Below are positions 1-10,731 of a stretch of DNA of 64,000 bases, piece by piece. Under the pieces are notes generated by a model. That model was not told where the DNA came from. It ran no database searches and saw nothing but the letters and a program-made list of their open reading frames with translations. The stretch covers positions 579,501 to 643,500 of the forward strand of contig JACEVL010000148.1 in assembly GCA_020284085.1 (NCBI GenBank), in the 5' to 3' direction. This DNA is from Aporrectodea caliginosa (lineage: Eukaryota; Annelida; Clitellata; Crassiclitellata; Lumbricidae). How positions within the stretch are numbered: position 1 is the first letter of the stretch; each line of letters opens with the position of its first letter. The translations under genes were made by a program, and so were the position numbers.

Positions 1-2302
1 CTAATTTGTCGGGATTCTCATTTCTCAACCGATCTTGCCATTCTAGATTGCCCATTGCATTCTTGGTTGCTGTTTAACGACACTGTGTCATAACAAAGAT
101 GATTAGTGTCGCCCACCTCCTTTCTCCAGGCTTGGGACTGGCACTACCACAGGTAGGGTAGTGGCGGAGTTAGGCCCATTGCAAGAGGACCTTTGTCTCT
201 TATAGCCTTATTTGAAGAGGTGGGTATTCCGTATTCGCCGCTCCTCAGCACATGTCCTCATCGTCACCAAACAAATGTAATAAAAGAAATTTTATTAGTT
301 TCAGGTCATGTTTATTCTGTTGGTATGCGTGCAATTATGTTAGCCTACAGTTTAACATGAGTTAAAGTTGTTGCTAATAACATGATGACATCCAGCCAGC
401 GATTCATCCAGCAAGCCAATCAATCAATCCGGATGGATTTATTTCGTTCCATCACAGTAGGCGCTTCAACAACCAATAGACGCCTATAAAGTAAACTTAA
501 GTACGACTTCTTAGTTCACAGTTCAGCGCGCTAGCCACAAGACTTTCAGGCACCCGAGTTTTCAGCTGCATAATTATATTTAACAATTTTACGACATGCA
601 TAGACTATTGGTGCTACTGGTTTCTTTTGGGCTAGACATTGTACCTGTGGAACAAAGGATAACGAGACCAACGAAACGTAATGCCTAAGGCTGTGTGTAT
701 GGATGAGGTCACAGGCCTTGATCTCAAAAACTGTGAATCTGCATGGGATGAGGGACTGTTCTTAAGGGCTTCCTTAGCCTTAAGGCCAACCCAGAGATGA
801 TCCACCATACGCACAGATAGGTCAGTTAATAAGTTAGTATTAATATGAATGCATTTTGAGTTGTTTAGAACTTTTTGTAGACTACAGAACGCTAGAATTT
901 TCGGATAAAGCTATCAATGAAGCTCTTGGTATTCCTTCGGTTCGTTTATGTATATTGCACTACCATTCTCTTGTTCTCAGCATGGCCGTTCCGCGTTATC
1001 GTCGATGGCACTTCTGAAGTTACAATTTAACAGATGTTTACAACAGTATATTATGGCTCGAATGTTTTTACTTTATAGGATCTATTTATCAGGGCACTTA
1101 ATATAGCGCCATTGTCTAACTCAAAAAGCGTTGAATATGACCTTGTGCAGCTGAACAAGAATTATTTGCTTCTTTATCGCTCCGGATTATTAACTAAGTA
1201 GGCCTATAGCATTCTTTATTTGCATCTGACAACTTAGTGCACTTGCATTGCGTTGAACACAACGATTATGCCTACATACATGTATGTATTTAAAACAGTC
1301 TATTACAGGAGCAGATTTTATATACATACATGCATTTATATACATACATGCACACCTAATTGTAACTATAGCAGTTCCTTGAACTATTCCCATCGGTATG
1401 AATGAAGTGTACACGTTAACAACTTTATTTACTTAGCCTCGGCATGTGAATGCACGTGGCCAGTTCTCGCCATGCATGGTCGTCTGATATTTCTACCGAT
1501 ACCAGGTAGTGTTAGACTAGTCCATCAATATTCGTTTATTCAATTTCATCAAGGTTGACACATTCGCAATATTTACATCGCGAGTTAATTTTTATAGGGA
1601 ACCGCAGCCGCTATTGAGTTAGTGTTCGCTGGTTATATGATTAATTAATTATTATTGTTCGAGCCTATTATAACTCCAGGTCGAATCGTAGTGAACTTGT
1701 GAAACAATCCTATCGAGTGATACCGATCTGAATCGGCAAGCTTTACTATGGTAGGCCTATCTATGTAGGCTACATTATTGCCAGGGTACCCAGACAAAAT
1801 CAATATTAGTCAATACTTTCATGCACCCGAAATGCTTGCCAAAACACACGGCACAGGCAGTGACGACAAAGTGGATTATAGACCTTCTAAATTTTTGAAA
1901 TATAAGTAAATAAATAAAAACTGAAAAGCTGGGAGTAGTCTAATGTTATCTCTAACCAACCGCTTATAACTTGGTCGTAAGGCCTTGCATTTTTTGTATT
2001 AGAGTGTCGACATCAGGATAGTCACCGAGATTAATGTTCGCCTGTGAAATTCGCTTAGGTTGAAACTACCCCTATAGAGTTCATTTATCGAAGCTTAGGG
2101 ATAGAGTTTTGGCATAAGATGATAATAGTCAATCTTTACAATCTCCCACAGGCAATGGAAACCTATAGTCTTCCACCACATTACTTTAATATATAGTGGA
2201 GGGGATTCCCATCTCTTTCGATTTGTGAACGGAACATTTTGCCTCGCTCATTTAGTCTATAGCGGTTTTGCCATTGTCTGTTCTAGGGATGGCGGAAGAA
2301 GC
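1..2302. other. Intergenic, repeat fragments, no gene seen
   Basis: No coding region is supported here; the short ORFs have no domain or splice context. About 75-215 holds a dispersed repeat that recurs at about 53425-53560, sharing the ACGACACTGTGT...CCAGGCTTG.GACTGGCACT pattern. About 1415-1510 matches another dispersed family (AGCCTCGGCAT...GGCCAGT) that recurs near 13705, 23740 and 62310. The rest is AT-rich unique-looking DNA with many AGGCCT palindromes. Confidence 0.6.
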
Positions 2303-5300
2303 CTAGATGTCGTTGCGATGGGGATTGATCATTGAGATGACAGAGCGTCTGATTTCGTCTAGGTCCGTCTCATCAAAGATGGCCTCCTCCGCCGCCCTTA
2401 GAGCCGACTCGTTCTCGTACGTCTCCGACAACGGGACCATGATGTTTTCGTCACCGAATCCTCCTGTCCCGTCAAAAAACCCTTCGAAGTCACTCCCTCG
2501 TGGAACAGCCGGGTTGTAGCTGTGTGGTGTCCTCTTGCGGTTGTACCTTCGAGCGGCAACGAAGAGGCATCCGAGCAGAGCGCTGACGATGGCTACCACC
2601 CCAACGATCGTTGCCACGACCAAGGGCACAGCGCTGTACACTCCACCTTCGACCAGGACCGGATCGGCGGTGGTAACTGTCGTGCAGTTGAGGATCTGGT
2701 AGAGGACCACGTCGTCTTCTTTGTACAGTGGAACTTTGACGGAAATGCAGAACTCATGTTCGGTCCTCGGCGGGAGATTCCTCGCAGTGAAGGTGCGCAT
2801 CTGACGGCCGATGAAGACCACGGTCGTCTGCAGCTGCTCTGGTGGGTGCTCGGTGACCTCGTGATAGGTCAGGCGATATTCGCGACCTTGCGTTGTGTTC
2901 TTCCACGTCAAGGTCACGGATGAGGAACCGATTCGCAGAACGACGACTGCAGTGACCGACGGCTTCACTCGTAGATCAGTGCTTCGGTCATCGCTGCCCA
3001 GTGCATTCGTCGCAACGCATTTGTACTGACCGGAGTCAGGAATGACCACTGACCGAAGGAAAAGCGAGTTGGTGGTGGTGGTGGTGGTGGTGGTGGTGGT
3101 GAAGGCGGCGTATGGTTTGGCATCAAAGGAAACCTATAGACATAAACTAAACCAGACAATTAGCACAACCAACGGAAGCACTTGATTAATTAGCAATTAG
3201 AGTTAAATATAGTTTCATTGGTCGCAGGAATTAATTGCGTCCATTTGTTTTAAGATTGGTCAATTTGGCGTCGTTCGTTTTTTAGTCAATTTATGTTATT
3301 TCATAATATATCTGCACAAACGCCGTACGGGAAAGAAACATACACACAAACAGGCACACATAGGCTACGGACACTCATACACATAGAGACAGTGACATAC
3401 AGAGTCTGTATGTGCTTAATATATCTGCACATACAGCGCCATCCGACCTCTTTTGTTCATTTTATACAGATTTTTTTTTCTAGTAGTTTATCTGTCTGTG
3501 ACCGCATCTGAATTGTGGCCTTTTGGCAGACGCGTTTTTATGGTGGCTATAGCTGGCAGTTAGGGCAACTGTCACCATTTGTATTATGGACAAAGGGCTG
3601 AAGTGCATGTGATCAGAAACGACGACAGTTAAGAAGATAAGAGCGTTCCAGAGAAGAATAGCATAAAAGAAGGATGATGATAATATAGCATAGATAAACA
3701 GAGTTAATCAAAGCAGCGGAATCGAGATAAGAGTATATCTGAGAATATTAACGCATACGCAGTGCATCATTTCTCAACATTGCAGTACAGAGCAGAGCCA
3801 TCGAATTCTAGACAGAGAGGTGGAGGACAGAAAGCGGTGAGTATATTTATGGCGAATCTTTGCCGCTCTTAATTGCCTGTGTCCGCTCTCTCTTCTCTCT
3901 GCATCGTTTCATCGATTATTCATGCAAAGACTTATACATTACTATACCCTTGAGTTGTTTTTCTCCTGGCTTTTCACTGCATGTGGTAGAACCCAGGTGG
4001 TGGATGGCGGTGGTAGTCCAACAGCAAGGCACCGCAGCAGAACGCTCTCCGATGTCATAACTTCCATTTGCTCCTTGAAGAGAGGCAGCACCCGAGGTCC
4101 ACACTTCTCCGACAGACTGTCAATCGGAACATCGACGAGAGACAGATCTTTTAAATCCACTGGCGAATTGCATTTCAGGAATCGATCATTCAACAGGGTC
4201 AGCAGATTCCGCTTCCTGACCAACCACTGCACCACGCAGTCGCAAGTGAACGGATTCGAATGCAGATCAAGCTCTGTCAGTGAAGGAAGGCTACGAAAGA
4301 TGCCCTCTTCCAGCGTTTCCATAGCGTTGCTTTGGAGAACGAGTGTCTTCAGGCGATCGACGTTCTTGAAAGCATCTCGGTGAATGTACGCCAAACGACT
4401 GCAACCGGATATTTCGAGGCGCGTCAACGAAACGAGGTTTACAAAAGATAACTCATCAACAATCTGCAGACGTTTCATTTTGCTCAAGGTCAGGGACGCC
4501 AGGGATGACAGATTCCAGAAAGATCCCTTTGGAATTTCCTCCAAGCAGTTGTCACTGACGTCCAAATGCGTCAGGCTGTTTGGTGCAGCTAGGGCAGAGC
4601 TTGGTATAGACATAAGGTTGTTTCGACCAAGGTCAAGTTTCAGAAGGTTTTCCAGTCCTCCGAACGCACTCGCCTGTATCTGGCGAAGACGGTTTGAGCG
4701 AAGGTCAAGCAACCGAATGCTTGACAGGTGTCCGAAGGACGAGTTATGAAGCGTATGGATAAGATTTCCAGAGAGATTGAGACACCGTAGAACCGGAAGG
4801 AAGAACATCCACTGATTATCGAGGAGGGTAAAGAGTCGATTGTTGGACAGGTTCAGGTCTTCGAGTTGGACGAGTCCGGCAAAAGCACTGGGATGGATGA
4901 AATCAATTCGATTGTTCGCCAGGCTCAGACTCTTGAGCGTCACCATCTTAACGAAGCTGTGGCTGGAAGCCAGTTTCATTAGTTCGTTGTTGTCTAAGAC
5001 GAGCGTGCGCAGAGCGAAGAAGGACCATTGTTGGCCACCGGTGAACAGCTCCTCCATCGTCCGGATCTTGCATCGCGTCACGACCAGAAGTTGCAGGTTG
5101 AACAGTTCTCGCAGAAAAACAAGGCTGCCTGGAATTAGACTGTTTCCAGATAGATCCAGACTGTAAGTATCAGACGGCAATTTCTGAGGAGGAACACGAA
5201 GACCAAGATCTCTGCAGAGGACGACTCTCACTCCTTCAATTGGAGGCTCAGCCACTTCCTTCTTTTCTAGATCAGTGTCTTTGTCAAAAGTAAAGCTGCA

Positions 5301-5465
5301 GTTGCAGGTCGAGGGACAGTCGAGTGGAAACGTGTTTCGGGAAGTCTGTCCGCTGTCTGTTGTTGGCGGATATCCTTCGGAGACGATCTGGATGTCATTG
5401 GCATTGACTCCGATCTGTCTCATGTGCAGAACCAACAGCAGCAGAGGAACTGCGTCGCGATTCAT
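2303..5465 (-). CDS. LRRN-like neuronal LRR/Ig/FN3 transmembrane receptor, 2 coding exons
   Basis: Type I surface receptor of the LRRN (NLRR) family, probably in cell adhesion or receptor modulation. Exon 1 is 5465-3978 and exon 2 is 3133-2303, joined in phase 0 (donor GCA|GTGAAA, acceptor CTATAG|GTTTCC), giving about 772 aa. Domains in order: hydrophobic signal peptide (residues 1-22); LRRNT with CPSTCNC; about 12 LRRs; LRRCT starting NPFTCDCVVQWL; one Ig domain (first Cys in LLRCLAVG, second in DSGQYKCVATN) split by the intron; one FN3 domain; a single TM helix (VPLVVATIVGVVAIVSALLG) followed by basic ARRYNRKR; and an acidic tail of about 80 aa ending INPHRNDI. The stretch LAYIHRDAF...LHSNPFTCDCV closely parallels the same part of vertebrate LRRN. 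Domain order and length fit LRRN (about 710 aa in vertebrates). An in-frame GGT/ACC microsatellite gives a poly-Thr run inside the Ig domain. Orthology to a particular LRRN is inference; LRIT and LRFN share a similar layout. Confidence 0.88.
3072..3102 (-). repeat. In-frame ACC trinucleotide array encoding poly-Thr
   Basis: About ten GGT (+) / ACC (-) triplets lie near the 5' end of exon 2 of the LRRN-like gene. They are read in frame as a threonine run between VSFDAKPYAAF and NSLFLRSVV, in the middle of the Ig fold. Confidence 0.85.
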
Positions 5466-7509
5466 TTCGTATTTGGGTTAGTTCGTCGTATATGGACCAG
5501 GTATATAGGTCAGTATATAGGTCAGGTCGTAGTATCCGCGTTCGTTATAATGTATGAATATTTAGCCATGAGATCCTCCTCCCTTGGTGGCTTAGAATTC
5601 GCGAAGACTTCTTTTTCTCTGCATCTGTAGTTCCAGTACGAAATTGAATGTGCCACATACATGTAGTGCGCTATAGGCCTACATGTTCACCAGCACATAG
5701 ATTGCGTATGCGTATCTGCAATGAACTTATGCCTATGCCTATTGCTTGTTATTTCTACATAAACTGAAGCGCATTAGCCTAATCATAGTCTCTGCAGTTT
5801 AGTAAAGAAGAAACCACGCGTCACAAAAAGAGAGTAGGCGTAAACTCTTGCATTCGAATTTGATCGACATTAATCAGGCCCTTAATAAAAATTTTACCCA
5901 GAGTAATTAACGGTACAGCAACCCAAACAGCTGCTATAGAATCTGCATCGCGTTAAACCATCAGTTATATAGACAAACGACGTTCTATTATAATAATATG
6001 GCTGTAGGCCTTAATTTGGCCTGTAGCTGTCTATGCAAGTCTATGCAGCAAGACAGCGGACAGTATTGCTGACCAGTTGTTCGTAAGCCTATAGTTGTTG
6101 GCTGAAAACATCGATGGCGCCTATTATAGCAAATTGTCCTTTATACGTGGACCTATAAAATAAATCTACATACATATATAAGATTTTCTAGAACTTAATA
6201 TTGCAGTCCACCGTAGATGGACTTGTGAGACTCGTATGGAGTATTTCCCGCATCATCGGGCCTCGCAGGTGTAGCCTATAGGGCCTAGTATACGTGCGAG
6301 TGCGACGTTAACATTATTGACCAGCTATTAAGTAAGAGCAAAGAGAAACAGAAACATATTGGTTAAAACGCCTGTGCCGGAACTTACGTAAATCGTGGTC
6401 CTGGAGTTCTAAGATCTTTCTACTGAAACGTAAGCATCACGAAATCAATCCAAAACACATGACAACCTTTTAACTTTCAATTTAAAGTATCATTGGAATT
6501 TGGAAATAAGTTACCTATATGCACTGAAAGGATGAAGGGCTGCGATGGCACCAACTGGCCGGGCATTCTCTCCAAGTGAACTAACTTCGTAATCGTAATA
6601 GTAATCGAGCATTTATATAGCGCCACTCAAATGAGAGGCGCTCCCGACTCGGGCCAGTGTCTTCAGACAACCTGTCTTCACTTCCGTGCTTCGCGTTAAC
6701 AGTGCCGAGCCTCCACTAGATTATAAAACCTATAGGCCTATGATGCTTTCTATGTTCTACAGTGAGCGATTGCATGGGGTGCTCAATAGAAACACCGTTT
6801 CAGACATTTCTCGTTCTGCGTGCTTCGCTGTAATCCAGCGGACAAGTGTCCAGAGCATGCGCAATGCTAATGTCAACACAATAACGAGTGGGCGAAACTG
6901 TCGCACTGTTTGAGGTATACTTCAGAGACTGTCCTTCTCTCCATAGAACAAAATCCCTCTCCATCTCTGTATGCCTTCATATTGTATCTATATTCACATT
7001 GGCCATTCATAGGGCTCATGATAGTCTAGTGATTAGTGTACTGGACTGTCGGCGAAGAGGTCGGCGGTTGAAAATCCCACCTTGGCAAAACGTTGTTCGA
7101 AGATTTCTGCTGTTCTTGCACCCCTAGTGAAGTACATCTATCAAATGAGTGCACCATAGCATCTAGTAACAATTAGCACCAAATAGATTCACCTGCTAGA
7201 GATATCTAATAAGTTCCCACGAACTCTAAACAATAGCCTCGAAATCCCTTATCACCCATCCAAAAGTCGGGTATTGGAATTGTCGGTAAATGCATGGCTT
7301 GTGAGTTGTGACCTTAATCCTTGATGTTTTCGACGTGTGCAGCCCATAGTCCATGAGCCCACTGTCGCCCATATGAAATTTTAGTCGGATAATGATCCTC
7401 GAGGCGCTGACCTGTTAGTACACAACTGATCGGAACGATTGAGCTCATAATATAACGATACCTCGCGTTGATCACAGCCAAAATCTTATCCAGTACGTGA
7501 GCTGTCTGA
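5466..7509. other. Intergenic 5' flank of the LRRN-like gene, repeat fragments
   Basis: No supported gene. About 6590-6670 carries a dispersed 3'-tail repeat (TATATAGCGCCACTC...GAGGCGCTCCCGAC), also seen near 20600 and 43890. About 7010-7130 is a tRNA-like SINE head on + (box-B-like GGCGGTTGAAAATCCCA). The promoter of the LRRN-like gene must lie upstream of 5465 but no motif can be named. Confidence 0.5.
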
Positions 7510-9790
7510 CTCTGTGAAGAGGCTCTGGATGATGTCGCCTTTGAAGAGGCGCTGACAGACCTCGCCTGTGAAGAGGCGCTGAAAGATCTCGCCTGTGAAG
7601 AGGCGCTAATGGATCTCGCCTATGAAGACGCGCTGACAGATCTCGCCTGTGAAGAGGCGCTGGATGATGTCGCCTTCTCAAGGCACTGACAGACCTCGCC
7701 TATGAAGAGGCGCTGAAAAGATCTCGCCTGTGAAGACGCGCTGAAAGATCTCGCCTGTTAAGAGGCTCTGAATGATGTCGCCTTTCTCAAGGCACTGACA
7801 GACCTCGCCTGTGAAGAGGCGCTAATGGATCTCGCCTGTGAAGACGCGCTGAAAGATCTCGCCTGTGAAGAGGCTCTGGATGATGTCGCCTTTCTAAAGG
7901 CACTGACAGACCTCGCCTATGAAGAGGCGCTGAAAGATCTCGCCTGTGAAGACGCGCTGAAAGATCTCGCCCGTGAAGACGCGCTGAAAGATCTCGCCTG
8001 TTAAGAGGCTCTGGATGATGTCGCCTTTCTCAAGGCACTGACAGACCTCGCCTGTGAAGAGGCGCTAATGGATCTCGCCTGTGAAGACGCGCTGAAAGAT
8101 CTCGCCTGTGAAGAGGCTCTGGATGATGTCGCCTTTCTAAAGGCACTGACAGACCTCGCCTATGAAGAGGCGCTGAAAGATCTCGCCTGTGAAGACGCGC
8201 TGAAAGATCTCGCCTGTGAAGAGGCTCTGGATGATGTCGCCTTTCTAAAGGCACTGACAGACCTCGCCTATGAAGAGGCGCTGAATGATCTCGCCTGTGA
8301 AGACGCGCTGAAAGATCTCGCCTGTGAAGAGGCTCTGGATGATGTCGCCTTTCTCAAGGCACTGACAGACCTCGCCTATGAAGAGGCGCTGAAAGATCTC
8401 GCCTATGAAGACGCGCTGAAAGATCTCGCCTGTGAAGAGGCTCTGGGTGATGTCGCCTTTCTAAAGGCACTGACAGACCTCGCCTATGAAGAGGCGCTGA
8501 AAGATCTCGCCTGTGAAGACGCGCTGAAAGATCTCGCCTGTGAAGAGGCTCTGGATGATGTCGCCTTTCTAAAGGCACTGACAGACCTCGCCTATGAAGA
8601 GGCGCTGAATGATCTCGCCTGTGAAGACGCGCTGAAAGATCTCGCCTGTGAAGAGGCTCTGGATGATGTCGCCTTTCTCAAGGCACTGACAGACCTCGCC
8701 TATGAAGAGGCGCTGAAAGATCTCGCCTGTGAAGACGCGCTGAAAGATCTCGCCTGTTAAGAGGCTCTGGATGATGTCGCCTTTCTCAAGGCACTGACAG
8801 ACCTCGCCTATGAAGAGGCGCTGAAAGATCTCGCCTGTGAAGACGCGCTGAAAGATCTGGCATGTGAAGAGGCGCTGAAAGATCTCGTCTGTGAAGAGTC
8901 GCTGAAAGATCTCGACTGTGAAGAGGCGCTGAAAAATCTCGCCTGTGAAGAGACGCTGAAAGATCTCGACTGTGAAAAGGCGCTGAAAGATTTCGTCTGT
9001 GAAGAGGCGGTGAAAGATCTCGCCTGTGAAGAGGCGCTAATGGATCTCGCCTGTGAAGAGGCGTTGAAAGATCTCGCCTGTGAAGAGGCGCTGAATGACC
9101 TCGCCTGTGAAGAGGCGCTGAAAGATCTCGCCTGTGAAGAGGCGCTGAAAGATCTCGCCTGTGAAGAGGCGCTGAAAGATCTCGCCTGTGAAGAGGCGCT
9201 GAAAGATCTCGACTGTGAAGAGGCGCTGAAAGATTTCGTCTGTGAAGGGGCGCTGAAAGATCTCGCCTGTGAAGAGGCGCTGGATGATGTCGCCATTCTA
9301 AAGGCACAGACAGACCTCGCCTATGAAGAGGCGCTGAAAGATTTCGCCTGTGAAGAGGCGCTGAATGATCTCGCCTGTGAAAAGGCGTCGAATGATCTCG
9401 CCTATGAAGAGGCGCTGAAAGATCTCGCCTGTGAAGAGGCGCTGAATGATCTCGCCTGTGAAAAGGCGTCGAATGATCTCGCCTGTGAAAAGGCGCTGAA
9501 AGATCTCGCCTGTGAAGAGGCGCCGAATGATCTCGCCTGCGAAGAGGCGATGAATGATCTCGCCTGTGAAAAGGCACTAAAAGATCTCGCCTAGGAAGAG
9601 GCGCTGAAAGATATCGTCTGTTAAGAGGCTCTGGATGATGTCGCCTTTCTGAAGGCACGTACTGTAACAGACCTCGCCTATGAAGAGGCGCTGAGAGATC
9701 TCGCCTATGAAGAGGCGCTGAAAGATCTCGCCTGTGAAGAGGCACTGGATGATGTCGACTTTCTTAAGGCACTGACAGACCTCGAAACTG
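7510..9790. repeat. 27-bp minisatellite with 108-bp higher-order repeat
   Basis: About 84 tandem copies of a 27-bp unit (consensus begins GAAGAGGCGCTGAAAGAT and ends CTCGCCTGT). In about 7850-8840 four diverged units (A GAAGAGGCGCTG.., B GAAGACGCGCTG.., C GAAGAGGCTCTGGATGATGT.., D CTAAAGGCACTGACAGAC..) recur as a 108-bp higher-order repeat, roughly 8-9 times. The 8880-9600 part is mostly simple unit A with a few variants. Because 27 is divisible by 3, long ORFs open on both strands: + reads LACEEALKD nonapeptides (230 and 194 aa), - reads LHRRDLSAP (319 aa) and SASSQARSF (162 aa). Recurrent TTAAGAGG variants put stops in the + frame. No start context, splice sites or known domain supports coding, so it is called a satellite. 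Confidence 0.95.
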
Positions 9791-9903
9791 CGTAATTTTT
9801 GGGAAACCTTGGTTACGCCACTGATCATTTGAGTCTTTGCGGGCCCGCATTTTATAAATAAGTGCGCGATGGACCGGTGGTTGTCAGAGAGGGACTTTGG
9901 AAG

Positions 9904-10277
9904 CATAGGCGTAGCTACATGAAGGCAGGAGGAGGCAATTGCCTCCTCTTGGTTTTTCCATATAGTGGAGTTTCAATTGATCAACGACGCAAATGACCAG
10001 GTTTCTTTGGCAAGTTGCCTCCTCTTGAAAAACTCCCGTTACTACCCCCCCCTCGAAAATCGAAAATCCTTGGAAAACTCCCCTTAGTAGCTCCGCCCAC
10101 TCGAAAATTTGTGAACGCTTGTTCTTGGAACTTGGAAACACTCGTTACTACCCCCCGGTCGTCAACTTTGGCCCCCGGTCGTCAACTTCCCCCGGTCGTC
10201 AACTTCCCCCCGGTCGTCAACTTTTTTAGATTCTGTGAAGTTGCCTCCTCTTGAATTTAAGTCTGGCTACGCCACTG
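9904..10277. mobile_element. hAT-type MITE with 8-bp target-site duplication
   Basis: The 374-bp element has terminal inverted repeats: left CATAGGCGTAGCTAC, right end reverse-complementing to CAGTGGCGTAGCCAGAC. It is flanked by a perfect 8-bp duplication TTTGGAAG (9896-9903 and 10278-10285). CAGTGGCGTAGCCA-type ends with 8-bp duplications are typical of hAT elements. The interior has no transposase; it carries TTGCCTCCTCTT in several places and four to five short direct repeats of CCCGGTCGTCAACTT (10155-10222). Confidence 0.85.
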
Positions 10278-10319
10278 TTTGGAAGGTAATCACAGCACTA
10301 TAGGACCCGCACAAGCATT

Positions 10320-10450
10320 AATGCGGCCCTGACAACCCATTGCTATTCTGGACTTGATTTCATGTAGCGACGTTATTAAACATTTTTCTCTGACGCGACT
10401 TTTGCGTGGCGCTGAGAAATTTAGAAGATTTTCATTTATACAGTGTAATA
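10320..10450 (+). repeat. Dispersed retroelement 3'-tail (family with GCGTGGCGCTGAGAAATT)
   Basis: The pattern GGACTTGATTT...TAGCG...TTTGCGTGGCGCTGAGAAATTT recurs at about 20470-20590 (+), 28650-28755 (-), 45815-45945 (-) and 50620-50790 (+). The family looks like the 3' end of a non-LTR element; no RT peptide is visible here. Confidence 0.6.
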
Positions 10451-10581
10451 AATTTACATTACATTTAGGCCTACAGGTTTACAGAAGGCTAGATGCGGTT
10501 AAGTGCCAAACCAGTTTTCATCGCATTGTTGCTTTTCGCGAAAGGAATAGCTTTCTAAATCGATATTTGCAACCTTTTCAG

Positions 10582-10731
10582 GACACAGTAAACGAGGCCT
10601 TTGACGAAGAAAACATGGACGAGATAAGCAGTCAATTACGCAAGAAGGAGCAAGATGGCGGCGAGCAAGACGAGACGGCACAGGGCGAAGTCATCTCAAC
10701 GCTAGCAGGGTTCGACGCTGTCGATGCCTAA
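10582..10731 (+). CDS. Candidate terminal coding exon, unknown protein
   Basis: A good acceptor (polypyrimidine then TTTTCAG) at 10581 opens 50 codons in phase 0 to a TAA. The 49-aa peptide starts DTVNEAFDEENMDEIS and ends LAGFDAVDA. It is acidic and Lys/Gln-rich and reads like a real C-terminus rather than repeat DNA. I do not recognise the family. No upstream + strand exon could be identified; the preceding 130 bp is repeat DNA and the region before that is the MITE and minisatellite. It may be the end of a gene with distant small exons, a retrocopied 3' end, or chance. Confidence 0.3.
   Translation, partial: DTVNEAFDEENMDEISSQLRKKEQDGGEQDETAQGEVISTLAGFDAVDA

Noticed and set aside
8068..9745. 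Long ORFs (230, 194, 319 and 162 aa) in the minisatellite as a repetitive-protein gene
   Set aside because: They open in several frames and on both strands simply because the 27-bp unit is a multiple of three; recurrent stop variants, no start context and no splice sites.
7510..9790. CRISPR array
   Set aside because: Units are contiguous with no unique spacers, in a eukaryotic genome; it is a minisatellite.
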